Position numbers and translations under genes: made by a program | The notes under the pieces: generated by a model | Databases searched by the model: none | Told to the model about the DNA's origin: nothing | What the model saw: the letters and a program-made list of their open reading frames with translations, nothing else | IMG/VR virus record: IMGVR_UViG_3300010157_000061 | Location: 1-64,000 of that record | Origin: a virus | Direction: 5' to 3' (one strand) | DNA: 64,000 bases | Shown: positions 41,129 to 48,876 of the stretch, piece by piece | How positions within the stretch are numbered: the stretch's first letter is position 1 | How the letters are laid out: the number at the start of each line of letters is the position of its first letter

Positions 41129-43063
41129 ATGGCAGAAAATAATTTATTTAGTAGTCTTAAGAGACTCTTTTCCACTGATGTAATCATTCGTAACATTGGC
41201 GGTAATGAGATCAAGGTAATGGATACAGACCGTATTCAAACCAACGGTGTATTACAGACAAATGCACTCATCGATAGGTTTAATAGGGTGTATACCACTT
41301 CAAACTCTTACGCCTACAACCTAAATACAACACAGAACTACCAAGCTATGCGTATTCAGCTCTATGCCGATTACGAAGCTATGGACACAGATGCTATCAT
41401 TGCATCAGCTCTAGATATCATCTCAGATGAATGTACTCTAAAGAATGAAGCCCAAGAGGTCTTACAGATTAGATCCTCAGATGAAAACGTTCAAAAGATA
41501 CTATACAATCTATTCTACGATGTACTTAACATAGAATTCAATCTATGGTCGTGGATAAGAAATATGACTAAATTTGGTGATTTCTACCTAAAATTAGAGA
41601 TTGCAGAAAAGGTAGGTGTATATAACGTAATACCTTTCTCAGCCTACACCATAGTAAGAGAAGAGGGTACAGATTTAAGAAACCCTTCTTATGTAAGATT
41701 CAAGTACGATCCCACCGCAGTATCATCTGGTGCTAGTGGATATGTGGGAGCTTACGCTAACCTATTAGGTCAAACAGACTCAATGTACTTTGAGAACTAT
41801 GAAATGGCACACTTTAGACTATTAGGAGACGTTAACTACTTACCGTATGGTAGATCCTACTTAGAACCAGGTAGAAAGATATTTAAACAAATGGTTTTAA
41901 TGGAGGATGCGATGATGATACATCGTATAGTACGTGCCCCGGATAAGAGAGCTTACTTTGTTAACGTAGGTGCGATACCTCCTAATGAGGTTGAGACTTA
42001 TATGCAGAGAATGATCTCTAAAATGAAGAAGATACCGTATATCGATCCACAAACCGGTCAATATAACCTAAAGTATAACATGCAGAACTTACTAGAAGAT
42101 TACTTTATTCCAGTAAGAGGTAATGATACTGCAACCCGTATCGAGACTGTACCTGGACTGCAGTATAACGGTATCGAAGACGTACAATATTTAAGAGATA
42201 AGCTATTTGCTGCTCTAAAAATACCTAAAGCATTTATGGGTTATGAGAAAGATCTAACCGGTAAAGCTACTCTAGCAGCAGAAGATATTCGTTTTGCTAG
42301 AACCATCGAACGTATACAACGTATTGTACTATCCGAATTAACTAAGATAGCATTAGTACACCTATACACACAAGGGTATAGAGATGAGACGATGGTAAAC
42401 TTTGAATTAAACCTAACCACACCGTCAATCATCTACGACCAAGAAAGGATTGCATTGATGCAAGAAAAAGTAGATCTAGCAACACAGATGATGGAGAGTA
42501 ATCTATTCCCAACTGATTGGATCTATGATAAGATCTTCCAATTAAGCGATGATCAATTAGATGATGTTAAAGCTCAGGTATTAGAAGATAAGAAACGTAA
42601 GTTTAGATACGATCAGATTGAAGCTGAGGGTAATGATCCTCTAGAATCAGGTCAAGCCTTTGGTACACCGCATCAAATCGCTAGCTTATACGGTGGTAAC
42701 GCCAATTATACAGCAGCAGCAGAGGTACCGGTAGGTTATAATGAAAAGAATCCTTTAGAACCAACAAAAGTACCGGGAAGACCTCAAGAAAAGAATTCAT
42801 TCATTGGTACCGCTAACGATCCTCTAGGTAGAGATAGAATGGGTACATACGATCTGAAAGCAAAACCTGCCGGAGGTGAAGATGGAGCTATGAGAGTTAA
42901 ATACCAGGGTGGTTCAGCACTATCATTAGAGGGTATACATACTAAGGTAGTTTATAATAATTTGAAGTCAAGCCTTGATCAGATAGGTCTTAACCGAAAA
43001 GTTACTTTATTCGAAGAACCAACTCTTTTAGACGAAGCCAATATAATAGAGGAGATTCAATAA
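41129..43063 (+). CDS. 20: Portal protein gp20
   Basis: 644 residues (T4 gp20: 524). Family landmarks are IIASALDIISDECTLKNEAQ, DFYLKLEIAEKVGVYNV, PYGRSYLEPGRKIFKQM with EDAMMIHRIVRAPDKRAYFV, and LPKAF-type KIPKAFMGYEKDLTGKAT. The portal forms the 12-fold ring at the head vertex, starts prohead assembly and docks TerL. The C-terminal 120 residues (GTANDPLGRDRMGTYDLKAK onward) extend beyond T4 gp20 and end with acidic LFEEPTLLDEANIIEEIQ, which has LxE-like steps. Confidence 0.92.
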   Translation: MAENNLFSSLKRLFSTDVIIRNIGGNEIKVMDTDRIQTNGVLQTNALIDRFNRVYTTSNSYAYNLNTTQNYQAMRIQLYADYEAMDTDAIIASALDIISDECTLKNEAQEVLQIRSSDENVQKILYNLFYDVLNIEFNLWSWIRNMTKFGDFYLKLEIAEKVGVYNVIPFSAYTIVREEGTDLRNPSYVRFKYDPTAVSSGASGYVGAYANLLGQTDSMYFENYEMAHFRLLGDVNYLPYGRSYLEPGRKIFKQMVLMEDAMMIHRIVRAPDKRAYFVNVGAIPPNEVETYMQRMISKMKKIPYIDPQTGQYNLKYNMQNLLEDYFIPVRGNDTATRIETVPGLQYNGIEDVQYLRDKLFAALKIPKAFMGYEKDLTGKATLAAEDIRFARTIERIQRIVLSELTKIALVHLYTQGYRDETMVNFELNLTTPSIIYDQERIALMQEKVDLATQMMESNLFPTDWIYDKIFQLSDDQLDDVKAQVLEDKKRKFRYDQIEAEGNDPLESGQAFGTPHQIASLYGGNANYTAAAEVPVGYNEKNPLEPTKVPGRPQEKNSFIGTANDPLGRDRMGTYDLKAKPAGGEDGAMRVKYQGGSALSLEGIHTKVVYNNLKSSLDQIGLNRKVTLFEEPTLLDEANIIEEIQ

Positions 43064-43071
43064 CTATTAAC

Positions 43072-43080
43072 TATTTATTA
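43072..43080 (+). promoter_or_regulatory. TATTTATTA late-promoter-like motif
   Basis: It lies 20 bases before the ATG at 43101. Confidence 0.45.
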
Positions 43081-43100
43081 GTAGTATTATACTAAACTTT

Positions 43101-43961
43101 ATGAATAATATAAAGAAACATTCAAAATATAAGAACACCGGAATACTGTTTGAACTACTTGTTAGACAGGTAACAGCAGATATGGTGTCTAATCAAGACT
43201 CAAGAGCGGTTAAGATTATAAAGAAATTCTTTACTAACAGTGAGCTATTGAAGGAATTCAATCTTTATAACGCTCTAACCAAAGCACCAAAACTAACTGA
43301 AACAAAAGCAGAGAGTTTGATTAATACTGTACTAGAAGAGAGTAAGAAATTAGATAAGGACGTATTAAATAGAGAAAAATACAACCTAATCAAAGAGATT
43401 AAGAAGTACTTCGATGTAGAAAATTTCTTTAAAGCTAAGATAGACAACTATAAGACCTCAGCAGCTATCTATACGTTGTTTGAAGCGGGGAGATCAAAGG
43501 ATCTCGTAAGCACTAAACATCTTATCATAAATAAAATTACCCTCTTAGAACACATCTCTCAAGCGTTTAGCACACCGGCAAAAGTTGAGAAGAAAGCAGT
43601 CCAAGAATTCTTAAAAGAGGATAAAGATATTAGAATATTAGCCTACAGATTAATTGTAGAGAAGTATAACGAAACTTACAAAGAATTATCTGACGATCAA
43701 AAAGATATCTTAAAAGAGTATATTGCTAATATCTCAGATACTACACAATTAAAAACCTATTTGAATAAGAAGATAGTGGAGGTTAGACAAAAACTAACTG
43801 CATTACTACCGACTATAAAAGATCAAGTAGTAACAATCAAGTTAAAAGAAGTAATCAATTTAGCTAAACCTATTACAGAGCGTCAATCCATCCAGGATGA
43901 GCATCTAGTATCATTACTTCAATACTTTGAATTATATAAAGAACTAAATCCAGTTAAATAA
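43101..43961 (+). CDS. Hypothetical head-cluster protein
   Basis: 286 residues, Lys/Glu-rich and predicted all-helical. The opening (KYKNTGILFELLVRQVTADM, then SRAVKIIKKFFTNSELLKEF) is a pattern I recall from a protein next to the portal in marine T4-like phages, function unknown. It ends in a coiled-coil-like stretch. Its place between portal and core genes makes a prohead assembly role likely. The next gene starts three bases after its stop. Confidence 0.65.
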   Translation: MNNIKKHSKYKNTGILFELLVRQVTADMVSNQDSRAVKIIKKFFTNSELLKEFNLYNALTKAPKLTETKAESLINTVLEESKKLDKDVLNREKYNLIKEIKKYFDVENFFKAKIDNYKTSAAIYTLFEAGRSKDLVSTKHLIINKITLLEHISQAFSTPAKVEKKAVQEFLKEDKDIRILAYRLIVEKYNETYKELSDDQKDILKEYIANISDTTQLKTYLNKKIVEVRQKLTALLPTIKDQVVTIKLKEVINLAKPITERQSIQDEHLVSLLQYFELYKELNPVK

Positions 43962-43964
43962 CAT

Positions 43965-44507
43965 ATGAGTGAGATAGATAAGATACTAGAGACTCTATAT
44001 AAAGAAACATCTGGAACAGGCGGAGGAGTGACGACTGGTGCTAATACTCAAGGCGGTACTGGAGAACAAACCTTTACACCTGTTAGGGTTAAGAAACCTA
44101 AGAAAGAGGAGAAGGATGTAGAACCTAAATTAGCAGCAGGTAAGGTCAAAGACAATTACGCTGTTTCTCATTTTGGGTACACTCCCGTATCTCATAAACC
44201 TAACCGTGCTTCAAAGGCAATCGATTATAAGCAGTTATTTGAAGAAGAGCCTATAGTAGAGAACTATGGTAAGTTTAGAACGGAGACTTCTAAAAGGAAT
44301 GCACCCGAGCAGTTACACAAAGCAGTGAAGACAATCAAACAAAAGATCGTAGAACTGGATAGATTATTAGAATATACTCAGAGATTGAGATCAGAAATTA
44401 CAGAGAGTTCAGAAGACTTCAAATATATGAAACACACCGAGAGAGCTTTAGAACAGATCCAGGAAATGATTAAACACACATACATAAAAACGAAAAAACT
44501 AAAATAA
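43965..44507 (+). CDS. Hypothetical head-cluster protein
   Basis: 180 residues. The first 60 are Gly/Thr- then Lys/Glu-rich and probably disordered; a central part reads AVSHFGYTPVSHKPNRASKA and IDYKQLFEEEPIVENYGKF. The last 80 residues are a helical hairpin (KTIKQKIVELDRLLEYTQRL, MKHTERALEQIQEMIKHTY). No domain recognised. It is tightly linked to genes on both sides in the prohead block. Confidence 0.6.
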   Translation: MSEIDKILETLYKETSGTGGGVTTGANTQGGTGEQTFTPVRVKKPKKEEKDVEPKLAAGKVKDNYAVSHFGYTPVSHKPNRASKAIDYKQLFEEEPIVENYGKFRTETSKRNAPEQLHKAVKTIKQKIVELDRLLEYTQRLRSEITESSEDFKYMKHTERALEQIQEMIKHTYIKTKKLK

Positions 44508-44508
44508 T

Positions 44509-44814
44509 ATGTCAGACAATTTTGACCTAAGGAAGTTTATATCTGAAAACAGAGTAGGCCCTTACATTAGAACCGAAGGTAACGATCTACCACCAGCACC
44601 ATCTGATGAAGAAACAGCCGCCAACCAAGTAACTGAGACTTCTTTAGAAGCTATGGAGAGAATGGATGGATTAGCACCGATCGATTCTGTTAAACGATTA
44701 ATCGCAGCAGCAGGAAAGATTATACGTGACCTAAAAGAAGAAGGCTTTGATGAAGAAGATATCTACGAATATATTATCGAGAGAATTAAATTGTTAGACG
44801 ATCAAAATTACTAA
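44509..44814 (+). CDS. Small acidic core-like protein
   Basis: 101 residues, acidic. DLRKFISENRVGP near the start contains an ISE step resembling a gp21 cleavage site. The end (IDSVKRLIAAAGKIIRDLKE, then DEEDIYEYIIERIKLL) is helical. The size, charge and position between portal and gp21 match the small prohead core proteins (T4 gp67/gp68 position), although no sequence match is claimed. Confidence 0.55.
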   Translation: MSDNFDLRKFISENRVGPYIRTEGNDLPPAPSDEETAANQVTETSLEAMERMDGLAPIDSVKRLIAAAGKIIRDLKEEGFDEEDIYEYIIERIKLLDDQNY

Positions 44815-44821
44815 GTAAGAC

Positions 44822-44947
44822 ATGGCAAAAGCATCTACCACCGGGGCAAATAAGGTTTCTTTCGGTAAACGTAAACAAGGTTCTGCTAAAAAATCTTATA
44901 ACAAACACAACCCAAGACCTAAAGCCTATAAAGGGCAAGGGAAATAA
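44822..44947 (+). CDS. Tiny basic protein in prohead block
   Basis: 41 residues: MAKASTTGANKVSFGKRKQG followed by a Lys/Tyr/Pro-rich end (NKHNPRPKAYKGQGK). It is one of the smallest genes here but has the position, A/T-rich leader and composition of a real gene. I recall near-identical short basic proteins beside the capsid genes of other T4-like phages. With about a quarter Lys/Arg it probably binds DNA or the acidic prohead core. Confidence 0.65.
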   Translation: MAKASTTGANKVSFGKRKQGSAKKSYNKHNPRPKAYKGQGK

Positions 44948-44952
44948 CCCTA

Positions 44953-44961
44953 TATTTATTA
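44953..44961 (+). promoter_or_regulatory. TATTTATTA motif two bases before ATG
   Basis: The motif ends two bases before the start at 44964, with the same spacing as at 32442 and 37787. Confidence 0.4.
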
Positions 44962-44963
44962 AT

Positions 44964-46799
44964 ATGAAATCAATAGTACAACAATACCGTGATCTAAACG
45001 AAGGTAAGATGTCGAAAGCTAACTTTATGACTAACGTTAGACGTCAATTCCCCGATTGGATCTCATCTGTAAATAGTTACCAAGATGCTATAAGCATTTT
45101 AAAGAGTAAGAGAATCCTGAGTGAGGAGTTAGGATCTGGAAGTGAGATGACTGTTAGTTCGGCGATAGAACATATCTTTGACGGTGATTTTGATGGTAAC
45201 CCACTAAAACTAATAAAAGCTAAAGAGTTGGTTAGTACATCAAATCATCCTGATAAAGCAGTTACTCTACATATGATAGAGAAGAAACTAGAAGATGCTT
45301 TAGATGCTGAGATGAAAGGTCAAATGGACCATGATAAAGCACAGTGGGATATGGAGATGAATGAAGATGAAAGTGGAAAGCAAAAAGAATTTGCTGCACT
45401 AGCACCACCTAGAAATAAGATTACTTATGCCGATAAGATTGCAGGTGCGAAATTGAAGAAAGAAGAAGAAGTATCGATGGAGGGTAAGAAACCATTCTAC
45501 CTAGTATCTGATAGCGGAGAGATTGTAGATAGTACAATGGCTGAAGATGAAACTGAAGCTAGACAGTACTTTGAAAATGAATACGAAGGTATCGGTAGTA
45601 GCATGACAATTATACATACTAATAACCCAGACGAAATTGGAGATGTATATGCTGAAGATAGTTTAAATGAAATTAGAAAAAAGAAACCCTCTACAGGTCT
45701 ATCTCAAAAGAAAAAATCAGCTATAGTTAAAAAAGCTAAAGCAGGTGGAGATATAGGTAAGAAAGGTAAAGGCTTTGAAAAAATAGAGAAGACAGCAGAA
45801 AAGAAATATGGTTCAAAAGAGGCTGGAGAAAAAGTTGCTGCAGCTGCGATGTGGAAATCACAAGCTAAAAAAGCTACAGTAAAAGAAGCTAAGGAAGAGA
45901 GTGAAGGCTACTACAAACACGTAACAGGAAAGGACGAATACTCTGTTTTCGATGAAATCGATAGAGTTAATCCTTACGAATTTAAAAGAGGTGTTAATAT
46001 AGAGATGGGAATGCAATACAAACCAATTCCTAAATACTTCACACCTGAATTCAATCCTGAAACACTTGCTAAGGCTACCAAAAAGGTATTAAAGAATCTT
46101 GAAAAAGATCCTGCATACTATACAAATATGATTTCAGCTGAGTTTGAAAAGAAATCAGGCTTACTTCAACATCCAAAAGAACTAAAAGTAGGTCCGGACG
46201 GAAGAGCTAAAATACCTGGATTTACAGATGCTAAATCTAATACAGAGACTAATCAAAGTAAAAAAGAGAGAGCTAAAGGTGGACCAGAGGGCGTAAAAGA
46301 GATGAAGCCATCAAAGAAATCGATGGGTGGAATAAAAACTATGAAGTCTAATGATAAACTACCTAAAGGTGTTGAATTGATGAAAGAATCTTTAAACGAA
46401 GGTGGTGATTATACATTTAACGGGCACTTTAAAACAGGTGAATTAGCTAAACTAAAACAGCAAATACCGGATGCTGAGATTGATACAGATACAGAAGAAG
46501 GGCAATCAGTTAAAACAACTGTAATGTCTAAGAAGTATAACGAAAAGACGATCCAACAAGCTGTTAATAATGTCTTAGGTATGGGTAAATCAAATGAATT
46601 CCCTATCAAAGGTCAGATGATGGAAGATAAAAAAGCTAAACAGTTAAAAAAGATCAAAGAGACTGTAGCTAAGAAGATTAAAGAAGATTTATATAAGAAC
46701 ACCAAATCAGGTAATGTACAGTCTTTCAATCCAGCAGATCCAGCAGATCAAAAGACAATAAGAGACCCTAAGTTTAACCAAGTATTTAAAAAAGCATAA
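44964..46799 (+). CDS. Large Lys/Glu-rich prohead core-like protein
   Basis: 611 residues. The N-terminus IVQQYRDLNEGKMSKANFMT has an LNE step. Residues about 240-310 contain a basic block, KKKSAIVKKAKAGGDIGKKG then EKKYGSKEAGEKVAAAAMW, a motif I have seen in many marine T4-like head-region proteins. Other parts are acidic. The C-terminus has an alpha/beta unit (TGELAKLKQQIPDAEIDTDT, KKYNEKTIQQAVNNVLGMG). It shares TAATG with the protease gene, so it is probably made with the core. It may be scaffold, DNA-binding internal protein, or both. Confidence 0.6.
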   Translation: MKSIVQQYRDLNEGKMSKANFMTNVRRQFPDWISSVNSYQDAISILKSKRILSEELGSGSEMTVSSAIEHIFDGDFDGNPLKLIKAKELVSTSNHPDKAVTLHMIEKKLEDALDAEMKGQMDHDKAQWDMEMNEDESGKQKEFAALAPPRNKITYADKIAGAKLKKEEEVSMEGKKPFYLVSDSGEIVDSTMAEDETEARQYFENEYEGIGSSMTIIHTNNPDEIGDVYAEDSLNEIRKKKPSTGLSQKKKSAIVKKAKAGGDIGKKGKGFEKIEKTAEKKYGSKEAGEKVAAAAMWKSQAKKATVKEAKEESEGYYKHVTGKDEYSVFDEIDRVNPYEFKRGVNIEMGMQYKPIPKYFTPEFNPETLAKATKKVLKNLEKDPAYYTNMISAEFEKKSGLLQHPKELKVGPDGRAKIPGFTDAKSNTETNQSKKERAKGGPEGVKEMKPSKKSMGGIKTMKSNDKLPKGVELMKESLNEGGDYTFNGHFKTGELAKLKQQIPDAEIDTDTEEGQSVKTTVMSKKYNEKTIQQAVNNVLGMGKSNEFPIKGQMMEDKKAKQLKKIKETVAKKIKEDLYKNTKSGNVQSFNPADPADQKTIRDPKFNQVFKKA

Positions 46800-47422
46800 T
46801 GAGTAAACAAGTCTTAATAGAATACCTAACTTTTCAACCTCAACCCACTCAATTAAATGAAGCAAGGTTTAATCCAAGCAAGAATTTAATTGTATCTGGA
46901 AAGATACAGTCTGAGGGTAAACCTAATGCCAATAAGAGAGTCTATGGACCTTCTTTGAGAAGAGAGGTAGCTAGCTATATATCAGGACCGGTAGCCGAGA
47001 AGAGAGCTTTAGGAGAGTTAGATCACCCTGAAACAGGTATCATCAATCTTAAGAACGTATGTCATAATATGACTAGGTTATGGTGGGAGGGTGATGACTT
47101 ATATGGAGAATTTGAAATCCTAGCAACACCATCGGGTAATATCTTAAAAGAATTATTTATGAACAACATCAATGTTGGTGTAAGTTCTAGAGCGATGGGA
47201 TCCGTTACTCCACTAGGAGAAGGCCTGGTACAGGTAGAGGATGACTTAGAATTAATATGTTGGGATTTTGTATCAACACCTTCAACCTATGGAGCATTTG
47301 TTAAACCGGTAGGAGGATTAAACGAAGGATATAACCCGGTATTTGAATCACCGTATAGAAAAGCCAATCAGATAATAGGAGAGTTGATCTGTACTCAAAC
47401 AGGTATCTGCTGTCTAAAATAA
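46799..47422 (+). CDS. 21: Prohead core protease gp21
   Basis: 207 residues (T4 gp21: 212). It is a U9/herpes-assemblin-type serine protease. His76 lies in GELDHPETGIINL and the Ser in NVGVSSRAMGS (129-130), with the strand VYGPSLRREVASYI before them. T4 gp21 cuts scaffold, capsid and internal proteins after (L/I)xE when assembly is complete and then destroys itself. An LNE step at residues 19-21 could be its own processing site. A strong terminator follows, isolating it from gp22. Confidence 0.9.
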   Translation: MSKQVLIEYLTFQPQPTQLNEARFNPSKNLIVSGKIQSEGKPNANKRVYGPSLRREVASYISGPVAEKRALGELDHPETGIINLKNVCHNMTRLWWEGDDLYGEFEILATPSGNILKELFMNNINVGVSSRAMGSVTPLGEGLVQVEDDLELICWDFVSTPSTYGAFVKPVGGLNEGYNPVFESPYRKANQIIGELICTQTGICCLK

Positions 47423-47450
47423 AGCAAAACCACAATACAATAAAGGAAAG

Positions 47451-47477
47451 AGTTCGTAAAAAATACGAACTTTTTTT
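47451..47477 (+). terminator. Rho-independent terminator
   Basis: AGTTCGTA (47451-47458) pairs perfectly with TACGAACT (47464-47471) around an A5 loop, and seven T run from 47471. It ends the transcript after gp21. Confidence 0.9.
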
Positions 47478-47498
47478 GTGTTTACAGTAAAAGTGACA

Positions 47499-47507
47499 TA
47501 TTTATGA
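47499..47507 (+). promoter_or_regulatory. TATTTATGA late-promoter-like motif
   Basis: It lies between the gp21 terminator and the gp22 leader, so scaffold and capsid genes probably have their own transcript. Confidence 0.45.
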
Positions 47508-47513
47508 TTATAT

Positions 47514-47533
47514 ATGCCGTCCCAATACGGTAT
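47514..47533 (+). promoter_or_regulatory. Leader hairpin covering an upstream ATG
   Basis: ATGCCGT (47514-47520) and ACGGTAT (47527-47533) can pair over seven positions with one G-U. The pairing buries an in-frame ATG 96 bases before the preferred gp22 start. Confidence 0.35.
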
Positions 47534-47609
47534 CAAACGAATTTACAATTCATTATATTGCTTCCCCAACCCCAATAAGCAATCAGAAGTCCAAAAACAA
47601 TTAACAAAA

Positions 47610-48851
47610 ATGGCAAACAAAGATTTATTCGAGCAAGCGATTGCTGACGCCAAGGCATTGAAAGAAATTTCTTTAGCTAACGCAAAACAACAAATCGAAG
47701 AAACATTTGCTCCAAAGATTCAAGAGATGTTCCGCCTTAAACTTTCAGAGATGGAAGATGAAGGGTACGATGACATGCAAGAAGACATGGAGAGAGAAGA
47801 ATCTGAGATGGAAGAAGGAATGTCAGGACCTGCTAACGATCCTGATGACGGAGTTCCGAATCAAAATTACAATAAAGGTAAACAAGGTGCACTAGTGAAT
47901 CCAATCGACGAAATGACTTTAGACGAAATCCTAGCTGAGCTAGAATTAGAAGAAGGTATGGAGGATGATTATGAGGATGCAGTAGATAACCTAGACGACG
48001 GTGATGCTTTAGAAGAAGGTCATTCTTATTCTGACACAGAACCTTTCGGAGACTTACCAGGCACAGAAAAAGGCTGGGTAGGAGGTAAGAAAGATGTTAA
48101 GGGTACAGAGAAAGGAACACCTTACAAAGAAGCTAAGAAAGCTGATGCAGAAGATGCTGAAGAGGTAGATGATGCAGAAGAAGATGCTGAAGAAGCAGAA
48201 GGTGAAGTAGCTGAATTATCGGTTGAAGAGTTTAAAAACCTAGTTCGTGATATCGTAGCAGACGTAATGGGCGGTAAAACACAACCTGAAGAAGGTGGTG
48301 AAGAAGACCTAGAAGGTGGCGAAGATATGACAGTAACAGCTGATGAAGAAGGCGATGAAACTATTTCTTTAGATGAAATCTTAGCAGAGATCGGCCTTAT
48401 GGAAGGCAAAAAGAAAATGGTTGCGAAGAAAGATGACAAGAAAAAAGAAGACAAGAAGAAAGAAGACGAAAAGAAAGAGAAAGAAGATTTAAAAGAGGCT
48501 ATTAGAACGATACACGTTTTAAAAGCTCAATTAAACGAACTTAATCTTTTAAACGCTAAATTACTTTACGTTAACAAGTTATATAAAGCAAAAAACCTAA
48601 ATGAAGGTCAAAAAGTAAAAGTTTTAGCTGCTTTTGATAGAGCAACAACTATCAACGAAGCAAAAAACATTTACGCAACATTAAAAGATTCTTTACAAGT
48701 TAATGCTCCTGTAGCAAAAGGACAACTTAAAGAGTCTCTAGGCTTTGCATCAAAACCAATTGGTTCAGCTCCAGCTAGACCAATCGTAGAGGCTGATTCA
48801 TATGTTTACCGTATGCAGCAATTAGCTGGTATCAAAAAACCAAATATTTAA
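47610..48851 (+). CDS. 22: Prohead core scaffold gp22
   Basis: 413 residues from ATG 47610 (MANKDLFEQAIADAKALKE), preferred over an in-frame ATG at 47514 whose extra 32 residues look unlike any scaffold start. The middle is extremely acidic (EDAEEVDDAEEDAEEAEGE) with Lys runs near 285-310, and there are repeated LxE-type steps (LAELELEEG, LAEIGLMEG) suited to gp21 digestion. The C-terminus YVYRMQQLAGIKKPNI shares RMQQLAGI with the start of the 37798 gene. gp22 is the main core protein around which gp23 assembles. It is between gp21 and gp23 as in T4. Confidence 0.85.
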   Translation: MANKDLFEQAIADAKALKEISLANAKQQIEETFAPKIQEMFRLKLSEMEDEGYDDMQEDMEREESEMEEGMSGPANDPDDGVPNQNYNKGKQGALVNPIDEMTLDEILAELELEEGMEDDYEDAVDNLDDGDALEEGHSYSDTEPFGDLPGTEKGWVGGKKDVKGTEKGTPYKEAKKADAEDAEEVDDAEEDAEEAEGEVAELSVEEFKNLVRDIVADVMGGKTQPEEGGEEDLEGGEDMTVTADEEGDETISLDEILAEIGLMEGKKKMVAKKDDKKKEDKKKEDEKKEKEDLKEAIRTIHVLKAQLNELNLLNAKLLYVNKLYKAKNLNEGQKVKVLAAFDRATTINEAKNIYATLKDSLQVNAPVAKGQLKESLGFASKPIGSAPARPIVEADSYVYRMQQLAGIKKPNI

Positions 48852-48876
48852 AAAAACAAAAACCCAAATTAAAAAA

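Noticed and set aside
48122-48454. 110-codon Ser-rich frame on the minus strand
   Set aside because: It is the shadow of the Glu/Asp-rich gp22 region.
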